Positions 46,637 through 59,000 of a stretch of DNA of 64,000 nt are shown piece after piece. The position numbers and the translations under genes were made by a program. How positions within the stretch are numbered: the stretch's first letter is position 1; the number at the start of each line of letters is the position of its first letter. A model generated the notes under the pieces. It was not told the origin of the DNA. It did not search any database and was given only the letters and a program-made list of their open reading frames with translations. Source of the DNA: Chrysaora quinquecirrha (lineage: Eukaryota; Cnidaria; Scyphozoa; Semaeostomeae; Pelagiidae); assembly GCA_014526335.1 (NCBI GenBank), contig JACTAT010000010.1, forward strand, positions 3,853,253 to 3,917,252. The letters run 5' to 3'.

Positions 46637-46800
46637 AGTTTATAACCTGGGTACTGTACCAGATCCCCAATGGGTCACAGGGAGTGAAAATGGAAATTAA
46701 AAATGTCATCGTTTCTCATAATAATGATGATGATGATGATGATTTCCATTCCCAGTGAGTCTTTCAAGGTCTGGTACGCAGGGTACCAAGTTTAGGGCTT
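46637..46800. mobile_element. Small inverted-repeat element, about 160 bp, with (GAT)n core
   Basis: The left arm CCTGGGTACTGTACCAGATC ... GGGAGTGAAAATGG is the inverse of the right arm CCATTCCCAGTGAG ... GGTCTGGTACGCAGGGTACC. A short ATGATGATG run lies between them. Confidence 0.5.
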
Positions 46801-47396
46801 TCTCGACCCTAAAAAGCCACAACTATTTCATGTGCACTCATATCTAATTAACTTCAAACTTGATTGATATAGCAAACAGATTTTCCTGGTAAACAATATG
46901 AAGTTATGGTGACGAACAGAGGCTTATCCAAATGATCCCCTTTAAATGACGTCACAGCCCCAAAGCTACGTCACACAAGCCACTGTTGCGTCATGGGTGT
47001 CGAATTTGGGTTCCATTCTCAATGAGATCTATGACCGATCTACGACAACATTAACAAGATAGCATGTTGACAAATTTCCTTAACCAAGTCAGTGTATGGT
47101 AAAATATTTAATTTCAAGCCACAAAAACAGTTAGTCATATCGAATAACTTTCTCGCTATTTTCGTCGAAATTTCGACACCTTGTCTCTGATACAACGTTG
47201 TGGCACATCCGCATAAGAACATTACCAAATACGATCAATGGTCACAAGAATATTTTTTGACAAATGAAGAAAGGCATTTTCTGGAGAACACAGAAATAAA
47301 CCATTTGGTAGACCTATAAATAGGCGTCGGAGGCAGGAATGGGAGGGCTGCAGACCTCCCCAAACCATTGGAAAAATCTTTCAAAAACAGCCAGCG

Positions 47397-47426
47397 GTTA
47401 GGGTTAGGGATAGGGTTAGGGCCATA
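47397..47426. repeat. Short TTAGGG run
   Basis: GGTTAGGGTTAGGGATAGGG followed by TTAGGGCC: three to four vertebrate-type telomeric hexamers. A shorter run is at 25313-25330. Confidence 0.6.
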
Positions 47427-48892
47427 TCCAGGCAAAACATTCGACCAAGGTCAGTCAAAAAGAATCTGACAGCTCCCTAACTTGCATCTTTCCATACAAC
47501 CATGGACCCACAGTGTAGCTATAGCTGCATTTCAGAGGCTCCGATAGGAGAGGGTCGTTGTTCCCAAGTGGTTTGCTCCCTTGCTCCCATCAAAATTAAC
47601 CTTGCGCTCCCAGTAATCTCCTTCAAAATAAATTCTCCAGATATCCATTTGCTCCCAAGCTCTCACGCTTTCTTGCCCCCAGTGCTCCTATGCTCCCGGC
47701 CCGTTCAAAGCCTTGTTCTCTAGCTCCCAAAAAACCCGCATCAAAGCCTTATTTCAGCAATAGTTCACAGCCTTGGTGCAACCGACAGCCGCTTAAGCAG
47801 CCTTAACACTTAAAACGTTGACATGAAATTTTTTATGGCTTTTCTTTGGAATACCGTCCACAAAACAAGTGTAACAAAGCCAGAAAACCACGCGAAAGGC
47901 AAAAATAACCGCAGATCAATCTAAAAGCATGTCTGTAAGCAATAAATCAGATAATTTTAGCCGAATATCCATAAATATCATTTGAAATTATAATGCATTT
48001 GCGGTTGTATGAGGTATATTGTAGCAGCGGTTTTCGAAAGATGGCGTAAAAGCTTTCGGCTTATCGAATTATATGCTTGTTTTGGTAGGTATTGGCAGGA
48101 TGTTTTTAAGAACGTCATGGTCTAATTTGGTGTGGAATGCAGGAAAAGTTGTCGCCAGGAGTCAGTTTCGGAAAATGGAACAGTCTTTGAGTTGTACACA
48201 TCTTCAAAGTTGCGAGAAATACGAAAACAGCTTAGGACCATACTAGTTGATAGCTTTTTCGTCTGTCACTCCTCGTCCTCAGAGAATAAACGTCCGAAAC
48301 AGACCGACACAACTGACTAAAGCGGAATTAACACCCAGATGCGCACCAATGAGAAGGGTGATAGACGATGATACCCAGATGATCGAAGTCCACCAATCAG
48401 CACGCAGGATAGAGCTGGATGACCAATGAAACTAATTGAAGGGTGCAAATTAGAAAACAAACTCTGTTCGTCTACATACACATTTGGGAACAGTGTAGCA
48501 GAACAGATATGAGCCCCCTTACAAATAAAGTATTTACCTCGACAAATATAGTATTTCTGGACTTTCTTAGCACAGCCAAGCTAACTAAATCAATACAGCG
48601 TACAACAGAGCGAAAGATTAAGGCACCCTTGAAGACGAAGAACGAAACCTTGAAAAACCAAAAACAAAAACAAACGGAAGAGTGCAGCAGCCAATGGGGG
48701 TTAAGTCTTTCCCAACTCCAATCTTAATGTTTCTCGATTTTTATGTCCGAAGGACATAATGAGAGGGTGTTCGTGTAGGAAAGTGACAAAGCGAAACGCA
48801 TGGGCTCATCAAAAATTTGGTTAGAGAGACTGGTTGCATGGACTATGGACAAAACAATCTTTGTCGCTCTAATGGTTATGAATGATCTTGTT

Positions 48893-48950
48893 CCTGATGA
48901 TGATGATGATGATCATGATCCTGATAATGATGATATTGGTGATGATGGTT

Positions 48951-48989
<39 letters not shown>

Positions 48990-49010
48990 ATGATGATGGC
49001 GATTATTCTC
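48893..49010. repeat. (GAT)n microsatellite
   Basis: ATGATGATG with CCTGATAATG interruptions. The poly-Asp open frame over it (48800-49051) is a repeat artefact. Confidence 0.9.
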
Positions 49011-50729
49011 CTTCGGACATTGCGATAGCGTGGCTATGTTCTATTTTCTGAGATATCAAGTCTAGGGACTACACTTGTAACGTCTGAAATCTTAAGCCTA
49101 CAACTTAAGTCTTATGCATCTTGATCTTAAGCTTGTTACGCCCCGCTACTTTTGAAAGTCTTAAGTCAGTCTTAGCAAAGCTTGAGCTTGCAGTTTAGTC
49201 TGAATAGAAGATGTTTGAAAGGTCACATTCATGTGTGAAGCATCTTACATGAGTGTATTCAATAGAAAATAGTTGTATGGAGGATTCTGTGTTATGTATT
49301 CATCAAAAGAAGGAAGGAAATCGTAGGAAATCATAGAATAGATAGAAAGACTGAACACCGAATATGAATAGATTTATGTCGTTTCCTGAGATCCTACTGA
49401 TGAGGACATGAATGACTGAATAAATCTACAAACACCACAACTTTGAGTTGGTGGTTAATCCTCTAAACAAACAATGAAATGAATATACTAGTAAGAAGTG
49501 AATGAACGGATAAATGTTGGAAACTAAGAAATGAATAAACTAAATAAAGCTACGAGCAGAGTTTTAGAAGCAGGGGAGGGGGGGGGGAATTTATCCTCAA
49601 ACCTTTGGATTTGAAAGCAATGTTGTACCAGAAACTATGCTAGCTACGATTGGACTATCCCCGTATAAAAGTGTTCCACCCCTCACCCAAAATCGGTCCC
49701 ACTGTTCCTCGGCAGTGCAGTGTTCAGTTCAATCTGATCAAGATCAGGTTGTAATTGTGATTGTACATTTTTTAACGTTAGTTTAATACAATAGTGATAA
49801 ACACTAATTCACACTAACATGAAGCAACTTCATAAATTGCATCAAAGAATCATTTATTGCAGGAACTTTGAGAGGTTGACTAGGCATTCAATTTGATATC
49901 ATATACGAACAACATTGATATGGGAAGAGAGCCAGAGAGGGAGAATATGTTCGAAACAAGAAAAACAGTCAACCAACTTTGTACTTAAGAGATTGTAACC
50001 AAATAATCTTCATTACGATTCAACGAATTAGAGCCGCAGGTCCACAAGAAGGACGTGAACATCTCTTTGGAGAATCTGACAAGGGCTTTGAGAGAAATAA
50101 AGAAGGAGCGAAAACCCCACCAAACAGGAAACATAGCTATAAAATAGTTGGATTGGGGAGCAAGGAGCTTACAGATTGCCAATTCTGAGGGAAATTCGAA
50201 ACCACTATTTTTTGCGAAGGGCCAAAAAGAGAAGCTACGCCTCCTTGTAGAGTCCCATCGATGTCTGCTTTTCAGGAACTGTGTTTACAGTTTATGAGAA
50301 TAAAATTGCCTACTAGGCTAATAAATTGATAATGAAATCACTTTCTCTTTGACATTCTCCATGCCAAACATTTCCCGATATTTCACTCAAATTCTAAACG
50401 ACCTCCGTTATTTTCCGTTTCTTTATCTCGATGCACGATAGCGTCCCTGTTTCTCGTGACTTTGACTCATGAGAGCATTTTTCATTCAAATCTATGTTTG
50501 TTAATATTGGTGAACTTATTAACATTGATGTTTAACAAACCATCTCCTGAACTTCATACCAAAATGCTTGAAATTCAAGAAACATAAAGACAGTTTAGAA
50601 GCCCTATGAGTAGCTTCATTCACTACTGAGTGTCAAAAACAGGGTCCAAAAGCCCCGGAGGGAAAGTTTATCTCATAACTTAAATTTGTGGACTTCGACA
50701 ATGAACAATAACCCCTCTATACAATTCCT

Positions 50730-52915
50730 CTTCTCTATATATAAGTAAGTCCTCCTCTTTAACACGTCTAATACATCCATTACACTTTAAGCCTTCCACT
50801 CTTATAAGTCCTCCTCTCTACAAGTCCTCTTCTCTAATAAGTCCTCGTATCTATAAGTCCTCCTCTCTAATACGTCCTTCTCTCTTATAAGCCCTCGTCT
50901 CTAATCAGTCCTTTTCTCTAAGAAGTCCTCTTCTCTATGAGACATCCCCTCTAATAAGTCCTCCTCTCTAATAAGTCATCGTATCTATAAGTCCTCCTCT
51001 CTAAGATGTCCTCCTTTCTAAGAAGTCCTCCTCTCTAATACGTCATCCTCCTTTATAAGTCTTCCTCTCCAAGAAGTCCTCTTCTCTATAAGACCTTCTC
51101 TCTAATACGTCCTCCTCGCTAATACGTCCTCCTCTCTTATAAGCCCTCATCTCTAATCAGTCCTCCTCTCGAAGAAGTCCTCTTCTCTATGAGACCTCCC
51201 CTCTAAAAAGTCCTCCTCTCTAATACGTCCTCCTCTCTTATAAATTCTCTTCTGAATAAGCTGTCGTCTCGTCCCGTTGCGCTGCTAAATATCAAAAGCT
51301 TATCATGATAAGTGGTGACTATCATGTCTAACACGAAGCCCTCATCTCTTATGCGTAGCCCCTCCGTAAAAATACGTAATCCTTTTCTCTGGTAAGCCCT
51401 CTTCTCTAAATGTCCCAGTTTGCCACAAGCCAGTAAAGTCTAGAAGAGAAATCCTCTTGGCTTTTTTGGAACAGTGATACATTCAAAATGATGATTCTTA
51501 TCGAAATTAAAACTGAGAGACAGGAAGGAAAAGGTCAGAAATGCATTGAAAGTCAGCCAAAAAGGAGCTTAGAAATATATCATTTGGGTTTTCTGAAGGA
51601 AGCATTTAATCTAGTTAGATAAGGTAGCTTCTTCAGTGTTTCATTCATTCGAAACTCAGAATCAAGATAATCATCAGTTTTCGGAAAGATTTAAAAGCTC
51701 TGCAGTGGCTCTCCGCCAAACTGTCAATGTTGCCAGAAAGACTTTTCATAGGCAGAGAAATTATTGCCTTTCTATTGTATACTGCACGATTTATGCTGTT
51801 ATGTTTAAAGCGAAGTATTATTTTGACGTTTAAAGCAGACACAAACTAGCTTATTCCCCTTCGTGTAAGCAACCACACAAATACTAGGTTATCAAGCCCT
51901 TTGGACTGGACACACGGCGCTAGGAACTAAACACGGAGGCATAGCTTTTGACTTGCCTCGGAAAGCAAAAAGACTGTCAAGATGGGAAACACGCTAGCTG
52001 ATTTAACTGGTGACTTGAAATCAAAGATTTTGTGATTGCCCAAGTAAGGCGGACGACCCAACGTACTCCTAAACATTCAGTGGGTACGGAAAGCTTGAAA
52101 AATGCTCTAGAGGTTTACAAAATTATGACAGGGCTTGAAATTTAAATGATGACAACAAAGGGTTTGAGGGAATTGCAAGGAATCTCGCCCAAACAGGTCC
52201 TCCTCTCAAGTCCTCCTCTTTAATAGGTCCTCCTCTCCAATAAGTCCTCCTCTTAAATAAGTCTGCTTAAATTCTCCTCTTTAATAGGTTCTCCTCTCAT
52301 AAGCCCTCCAGAGTCCTTTTCTCTAATAAGTCCTCCTCTCTTCTAATAAATCCTCTCAGGTTTTCCTCTCTATAAATTCTCTTAAGTCTTTCTCTCTAAT
52401 TGGTCCCCTCTCTAATAAGCCCTCTTAAGGTCCTCCTCCCTAATGGGTCCTTCTTTCTAATAAGTAATCTTAAGTTCTCCTCTTTAGTAGGTCCTCCTCT
52501 CTAATAAGTAAGTCATCTTAAGTCCTCCTCTCTTACAAGTCCTCCTCTTGAAATAAGTCTGCTTAAGTTCTCCTCTCTAATAGGTTCTCCTTTGTAATAC
52601 GCCCTCTAGAGTCCCCCTCTCTAATAAGTCCTCCTCTCTAATAAGTCCTCTCAGGTTTTCCTCTCTATAAATCCTCTAAGTCCTCCGCTCTAATGGGTCC
52701 TCCTCTCTAAGAAGTAAGTCCTCTTAAGTCCTCCTCTCTAACCAGTCCTCCTCTTAAATAAGTCTGCTTAAGTTCTCCTCTTTAATAGGTTCTCCTCTCT
52801 AATAAGTCCTCTCAAGTTCTCCTCTCTAATTAATCCTCTTAAGTCTTCCTCTCTAATTGGTTCTCCTCTCTAATAGGTCCTCTTAAGCCCTCCTCTCTAA
52901 TAGGTCCTCCCCCTT
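50730..52915. repeat. TAATAAGTCCTCCTCTC minisatellite in two blocks
   Basis: Blocks at about 50730-51260 and 52195-52915 built of a 17-20 base unit (CTAATAAGTCCTCCTCTC and variants with TACGTCC, TAGGTCC, CTTAAGTCC). The second block has a longer-order form alternating AATAAGTCCTC with CTTAAGTCCTCC. The 51280-52190 spacer has no array and no recognised gene. Confidence 0.85.
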
Positions 52916-53023
52916 TTTGAGCGAGCTTAATATAAGGAAAAACTCTGCCATAAAGCAACAGAATAATGATTTTCAATATAAGTACCTTGCGATGATCTTT
53001 AGTAAATACCATTAGCAATGTCT

Positions 53024-56000
53024 CTATGCGAAATACAAAGTCTGAACCACTTTATTATGTGGTTTTACGGCATCAACCATTGATTGTATGGCCATCTCAG
53101 TATCCGATGAGGAAGATGAAGGCGTGCTTCCACTATCAGTGCTATTAAAAGAACAACAAGAGTTGCTTTAGCTTATTTTCTTTATAAGAAACTAACTTTG
53201 AAATCAGTAATAAGTTTGGTTTCATAAATGTTTTGTTTATTTCAGCCCAAAGTAGATTTAAAATATATGAATTACAAAATCCACCAAAGTGCGAACAAAA
53301 TACCACCACATCAGGCATATTAACCCACCACAGTAGTGTGTATCCACCACAGTATGCAAAAAATACCACCACATCAAGCATTTTAACCCATTACAGAAGT
53401 GCTTATCCACCACAGTATGCAAAAATACCACCACATTAAGCATATTTGCCCACCACGCCAACCATAATAACCAACCACAGTAGTGCGTATCCCCTAAGTA
53501 CGAAATATTTCCACCACATCAAGCATATTAACCCACCACAGTAGTGTGTATCCCACCACAGTAACCCACACAGTAGGCAAAAATATCACCATATAAAGCA
53601 TATTAACCGACCACATCAAGCATAATAACCCACTACAGTAGTGCGTATCCACCACAGTATGCAAAAATACCACCAAAGTATGCAAAAAGTACCACCACAG
53701 TAGTGCGTTACAGCAAAGCAGTGCTTATAGATTCGCTAGCGTGAGTCTTTAATTTCAAAACACTTTCTGCTTGTCACAAGAAAAAACCCTTAGCGTTTTA
53801 TGACGTGGTCAGCCGGTCAAACATTGTGTTGACAAGCAAACTTCTGATGTTTGACCAAAAATGTTTGGTCGTTTGGCCCGGGCCTTTGGTCTAATCAGAG
53901 ATTCTTCAGAATGAATTATCATGGGATGTAAGTGAAAATTTGAAGCGAAAATCGATAAAACCTTGACATTTATATCCCTTACCTGCCTTCTTTTGTGTGA
54001 GATGAAATCTCGCCCGGAACGCCGCCAGATGAGCATAGTAAGCCGGAGCCGGGATCGAAACCGACCGGGTACACCGGACATAAGTATGACAGAGTAGATA
54101 CGTTAGTTGCTGTAGTTCATCCGGTGTTATGTCGTTATCGTCCCACAGAACGTGGTAATGAGCCGGTTTGCTTGTACCCTTAAAGAAAAATTTGCTGTTA
54201 GTTACCCTAATAATAGGTTTAAAATATTTCGGACCACAGGCCTGAAATCACCTTTACAAATCAAAGGTAGATGAAAACTTAGGCCCTGGTTCAACAATCA
54301 AAACATTGTTTGTCAAGCATTGCTCGTCAAACACAAAGTTTGACCGTTTGGCCACATAATAAAGTATTACTCGTCAAAACACTTTTGTTTTGAAACTTGA
54401 AACAGGCATAGAATGTTTTTGAAGTTTCTCAAAAAATGCTGAAGGATTTGGCTTGTTCAGCAACATGGTAAACTGTTAAACATTGTTTGATAAACAGTGT
54501 TAGATCGTTTGGCCAGGGCCTAAGACACTAAACGACACGCAAAAAATGGTTGGCCAAAACTTCAATGCTTTAGGCCCTGGCCAAGTGATCAAACATTGTT
54601 TTTCAAACATTTGAAATTCGCTTGTCAAACAAAATGTCTTACCCTTTGGCCATGTTGCAAAACATTTCTTGTCAAACATGTTTTCCTAGCGTCAAGAAAA
54701 ATATGCTTTTGAGCATTTTCAAAAAAGCATTGTTGAGCAATGTTTTTGGAAGTGGTTTAATGTTCAAATGTTTGACAAACAATGTTTGATTGTTTGGCCA
54801 GGGCCTTATGTTTGTTGACCGATGTTTTGTAACGTGGCCAAACGTTCAGACATTACTTGGCAAGCGAACTTCAAATATTTGACAATGTTTGATTGTTTGG
54901 CCAAGGCCTTATATTGTCCAGCAATGTTTTGTGACGTGGCCAAACGTTTAAACATTACTTGACATGGGTGGAGAGTTGAGTAACTCCGTCTAAAGAAATT
55001 ACAAACCTGAATACCGGCGTGGCTGCAAAGATAGAAATCGTACTCAGTTGGATGACATATTCTTCTGTCTACAACTGTTCCAGGGGGTATATTACCAGCT
55101 TTTCCAACCTGAATAATGTTAAATTTGGTATCAGATATACAGACGAACTTGATAACACATGACACCCGTCAGAAAGTCATTTTTCATAGAATCGTGGGAC
55201 TGTTTTGTTTGGTGGGAGGCAGGATATGAATATGATGGCGGTAGGGTCCTAACAGATCGTTCACGCTGGCTCAATCATGCTACAAGGCTTGAATATCCTG
55301 TTTTTATTGATTATGTACACAGAGTTGAAATCCAGGGAAATCTCTATGTGAAATTGGCTTAATAGAAGCTCCAGGGGCTTAAGTAGTATACGTCAGACAT
55401 ACGAACTTCTATGCTTTGCATCAAGAGAAAAACTCTAACAGAGACTTGGCCCAATAAAAAGAATTAATTAGAGCAGAATAGATCAGGTAACGCCAGGCAA
55501 GATTAGTTCAGATCAACTCAGATCAGTTCAGATCAGATCGGCTCAGACAGATCAGGTCAGATCACGACAAGGTCAGATCAGTTCAGATAAGCTCAGATAA
55601 GATCGACTCAGACGAGATCATTTCAGATCAGTTCAGATCAGACAGGCTCAGACCAGATCAGTTCAGATCAGATCAGATTGGGGCAGACCAGATAAGCCCA
55701 CCTTAGATTAGATCAGCTCACCTAAACTCAGATTAGATCAGGTCAGATCTTATAAGATCAGATGTGACCCAATTTGATCCGTTCGATCCAATCCGATCAG
55801 ATCAGCTGAGATAAGATCAGATCAAACAGACAAATAAGGTTTAAATACCTGATCTGCTGGTTTCTCAGGGAAAAACCTCGCATGATGACGCTTTTGCACG
55901 ACCAGAAATGTTATACCAGGCTCGTACCCAGCCTCCAGACTTCGACAGGCATGTCTGATGGCATTTACTTCATGTTGGACGATCTAAATATTGAGCAACA

Positions 56001-59000
56001 AAGTATAATAGAAGAGATTGGACTCAGAGTGGATGAAAAAGAGGCAGTTAGAAAATGGCAAATTGTGATAGTGAAGAAATGCTTTACCTGCATAAATTGC
56101 CCCTCACTGACTCCATCTCTGTACATAATAATCATAAATGGTTTGTTTTTTGTTGTTCTATAAAAGGCAAGGAGTATCTCTCGAACCATACTTGACAATT
56201 CTGCTATCATTTCCTGAAGAAAAGATTCATGGAGTAAAAAATATTGTTAATTTGATTATAGAAAACAGCAATGTTTTTTCTTAAGTTAAAGAAGGTATGT
56301 GTACTGCATAAATGATACCTGACGATGCTTTTGCACTCTCACTGCTGTGCAATAATGCATTGGATGGGCATCGATACTGCCCACAACCTAAGAGCAAATA
56401 AAAGATTGTGTATCAAAATGAATTTAATCAGGAAATGAATAAGCATGCAGGTAAACAAATGAACTGACGAAGTAAACAAAAAACAAACAAACAAAAAAAC
56501 AAAATATATAATCAAATAAATAATCAAATAAATAATCAAACATAAAAACCAAACAAGAAACAAACAATCAAACAAACAAACAAATTATAAAACAAACAAA
56601 TAGTCAAACACACAAACAAACAAACAAACAAACAATCAAACACACAAACAAACAATCAAATAAACAATCAAACACACAAACAAACAATCAAACAAACAAT
56701 CAAGCAAACAATCAACTAATCAAACACACAAACAAACAAACAAACAAACAAACAATCAAACGCACAAACATACAAACAATCAAGCAAAGAAACAAACAAT
56801 CAAACAAACAATTAAACAAACAAACAAACAATCCAATACACAAACAAAGAAACAAACACAGTATACAACAAAACATAGCAAAAAACAAACCAATAGACGA
56901 ACAAAAACCACAAGCACAGCAAACAAACGAAAAAGTAAGCAAACAAAGAAAATAAGCGTGCAAACAAAAATCAAATGAACAATACAAACCGCTGCAATAG
57001 ATGGTCTTGTATCATCCCCTGGTGCTGGATGCGTGACATCAGCTCCAAGAAATATGACTGGTTTATCGAAAATTCGTCTTGGCCTAAGAAGGTTAAAATG
57101 GTCAGTCGCAACTCCAACTTAAAAACTAATCATAATCTTAACAATAAGAACTTGAAAAGAAACTTCCAAGACTCTGGAAGCTTATAGTTCTATGAGCTCC
57201 CTGTTCAGAACAATCTTAAGTAGTTCTTATAGCATCTTATTTGGGATACTGAAATTCTGAACATATGTCCCCGACAAACAATAAAAAACTGTTTGTCAAA
57301 CATGTCGAATTCTGGCAATCAAGATTAATGTTTTGCCGTTTAGCCACGTCACGAAACATTGCTCTTCGGACAAGTTTTCAAAAACATTGCCTAGCAAGTT
57401 CTTCTTGTCAAGCAATGCTTTGTGATGTGGCGAAACGGTCAAACATCGCTTGCAAAGCAAACTTCAAATGTTTGACCAGCAATGTTTGATCGTTTTGCCA
57501 GGGCCTTATGTTTTTCTAACAATGTTTTGTGACTTGACAAAACGTCCAAACATTGCTTCATAAGCAAACTTCAAATGTTCGACCAGCAATGTTTGGTCTT
57601 TTGGCCTGGGCCATCAGAAAGCAGTAATAAACTTTAAGAACGTACTATCGGCGAAGTTCGAGTATGGTTTATTATGCCTAATTTATTCAGATTTCAGCCT
57701 CAATCTTCTACCGTATTCTTATCAAAAATGAGGATGGAAAAATCTATCTACTGGGGAATGCTCCTAGTGGAAAAAATCTATCCTTGTGTTCGCCATTCAT
57801 GAAAAATATAGAAAAATATGTATGGTACTGAAGAAGACTCAACATAGCCGAAACACTAAATGTCAAACGGAGGAGAGTCTGGGCTGTATGACTCAGAGAG
57901 TTACTCGGCGATTTCATTGAGCTCAGTGGAAATGTCGTTAGCTCTCTCATCATGCAGTCCAGGTTTGAATCCCATCTATTGTGGTATGCGACTAGTGGAA
58001 AATCTATCCTTGTGTTCGCCATTCATGAAAAATACTTATCAAAAATGTACATCCCAATTTAAAAGTTTGCATTGCACAAAGATTTTCATTGGTATGTAAA
58101 TTAGAAAAGCAAATCAAAATTTAATCAATCATACTTGAATCTTGGTGGTATGATGCCACTAATGCCTCCAAGTTTGGCATTGATTTTCAGGCAGACATTT
58201 GCAAGGGTTTGTTTTGCCGCTTTCACAACTGTTTTTGACTGAATGCATTGTGTTGGGACACCGTAAAATGTATCACCAAGTTTCTTGATTTCAGCTAAAG
58301 AAATAGAAAGCAAGAGAACTCGTCAATTTTTGAATGAAATCGGTGCAGTACGATTCAGTATTTGCCTCCTGCTATACTCACATAGTTAGCAAAGAATGGA
58401 ATTAGGCCCTGGCCAAACAATCAAGCATTGTTTTTTCAAACATGTGGAATTTGCTTATCAAACAATGTTTGAAAGTTCGGCAACGTCACAAAACATTGCT
58501 TGACAAGCATTAATAAGCAGAATTCTTTCCACAATTTTTTTAGAAGTTCAAATATATTTTTTGTTTAACGCAAGCAAGAAATGTTTGACGAACAAGCTTT
58601 TGGTCAGGGAATTAGAATTGGAAGTACTTTTTAACGGTATTCTTATTTTTGCTAATCGCTCAAACATTGTTTGATAAACAAATTTCGAATGTGTGACAAA
58701 CAATGCTTGGTTGTTTGGCAAGAGCCTTATGATTGCTAAGCAATATTTCGTGACGTGGCCAAACGTTCAAACATTGCATGATAAGCTAACTTCAAATGCC
58801 TGGCAAACAATGTTTGGTCGTTGGGCCAGGGCCTTATGTTTGACAAGCAATGTTTTGTGACGTTGTCAAACAGTCAAACATTGCTTGATAAGCAAATTTC
58901 AAATGTTTTACAAACAATGTTTGATTGTTTGGCCAGGGCCCTATGTTTGTCAAGCAATGTTTGATGACGTGGCAAACCGTTGAAACATTTCTAGAAAAGT

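Larger units (their letters stand above)
43640..53020. other. Gene-poor region between the astacin and Argonaute genes
   Basis: No exon with family similarity was recognised on either strand. Contents: AAATAAAT-rich sequence at 43830-44480; GGAACCTACC elements at 44738-45115 and 45448-45735; an inverted-repeat element at 46637-46800; TTAGGG repeats at 47397-47426; a (GAT)n array at 48893-49010; a weak match to the 3' region of the 61.7 kb retroelement at 49780-49865; and a large minisatellite at 50730-52915. Confidence 0.5.

Noticed and set aside
46456..46758. 100-codon plus-strand frame as a gene
   Set aside because: It runs across an inverted-repeat element and ends in a short (GAT)n run; no recognisable domain.
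48800..49051. Acidic Asp-rich frame
   Set aside because: (GAT)n microsatellite translation.
56712..56987. Phe/Cys/Leu-rich frame resembling membrane segments
   Set aside because: Reverse strand of the (AAAC)n array in an AGO intron.
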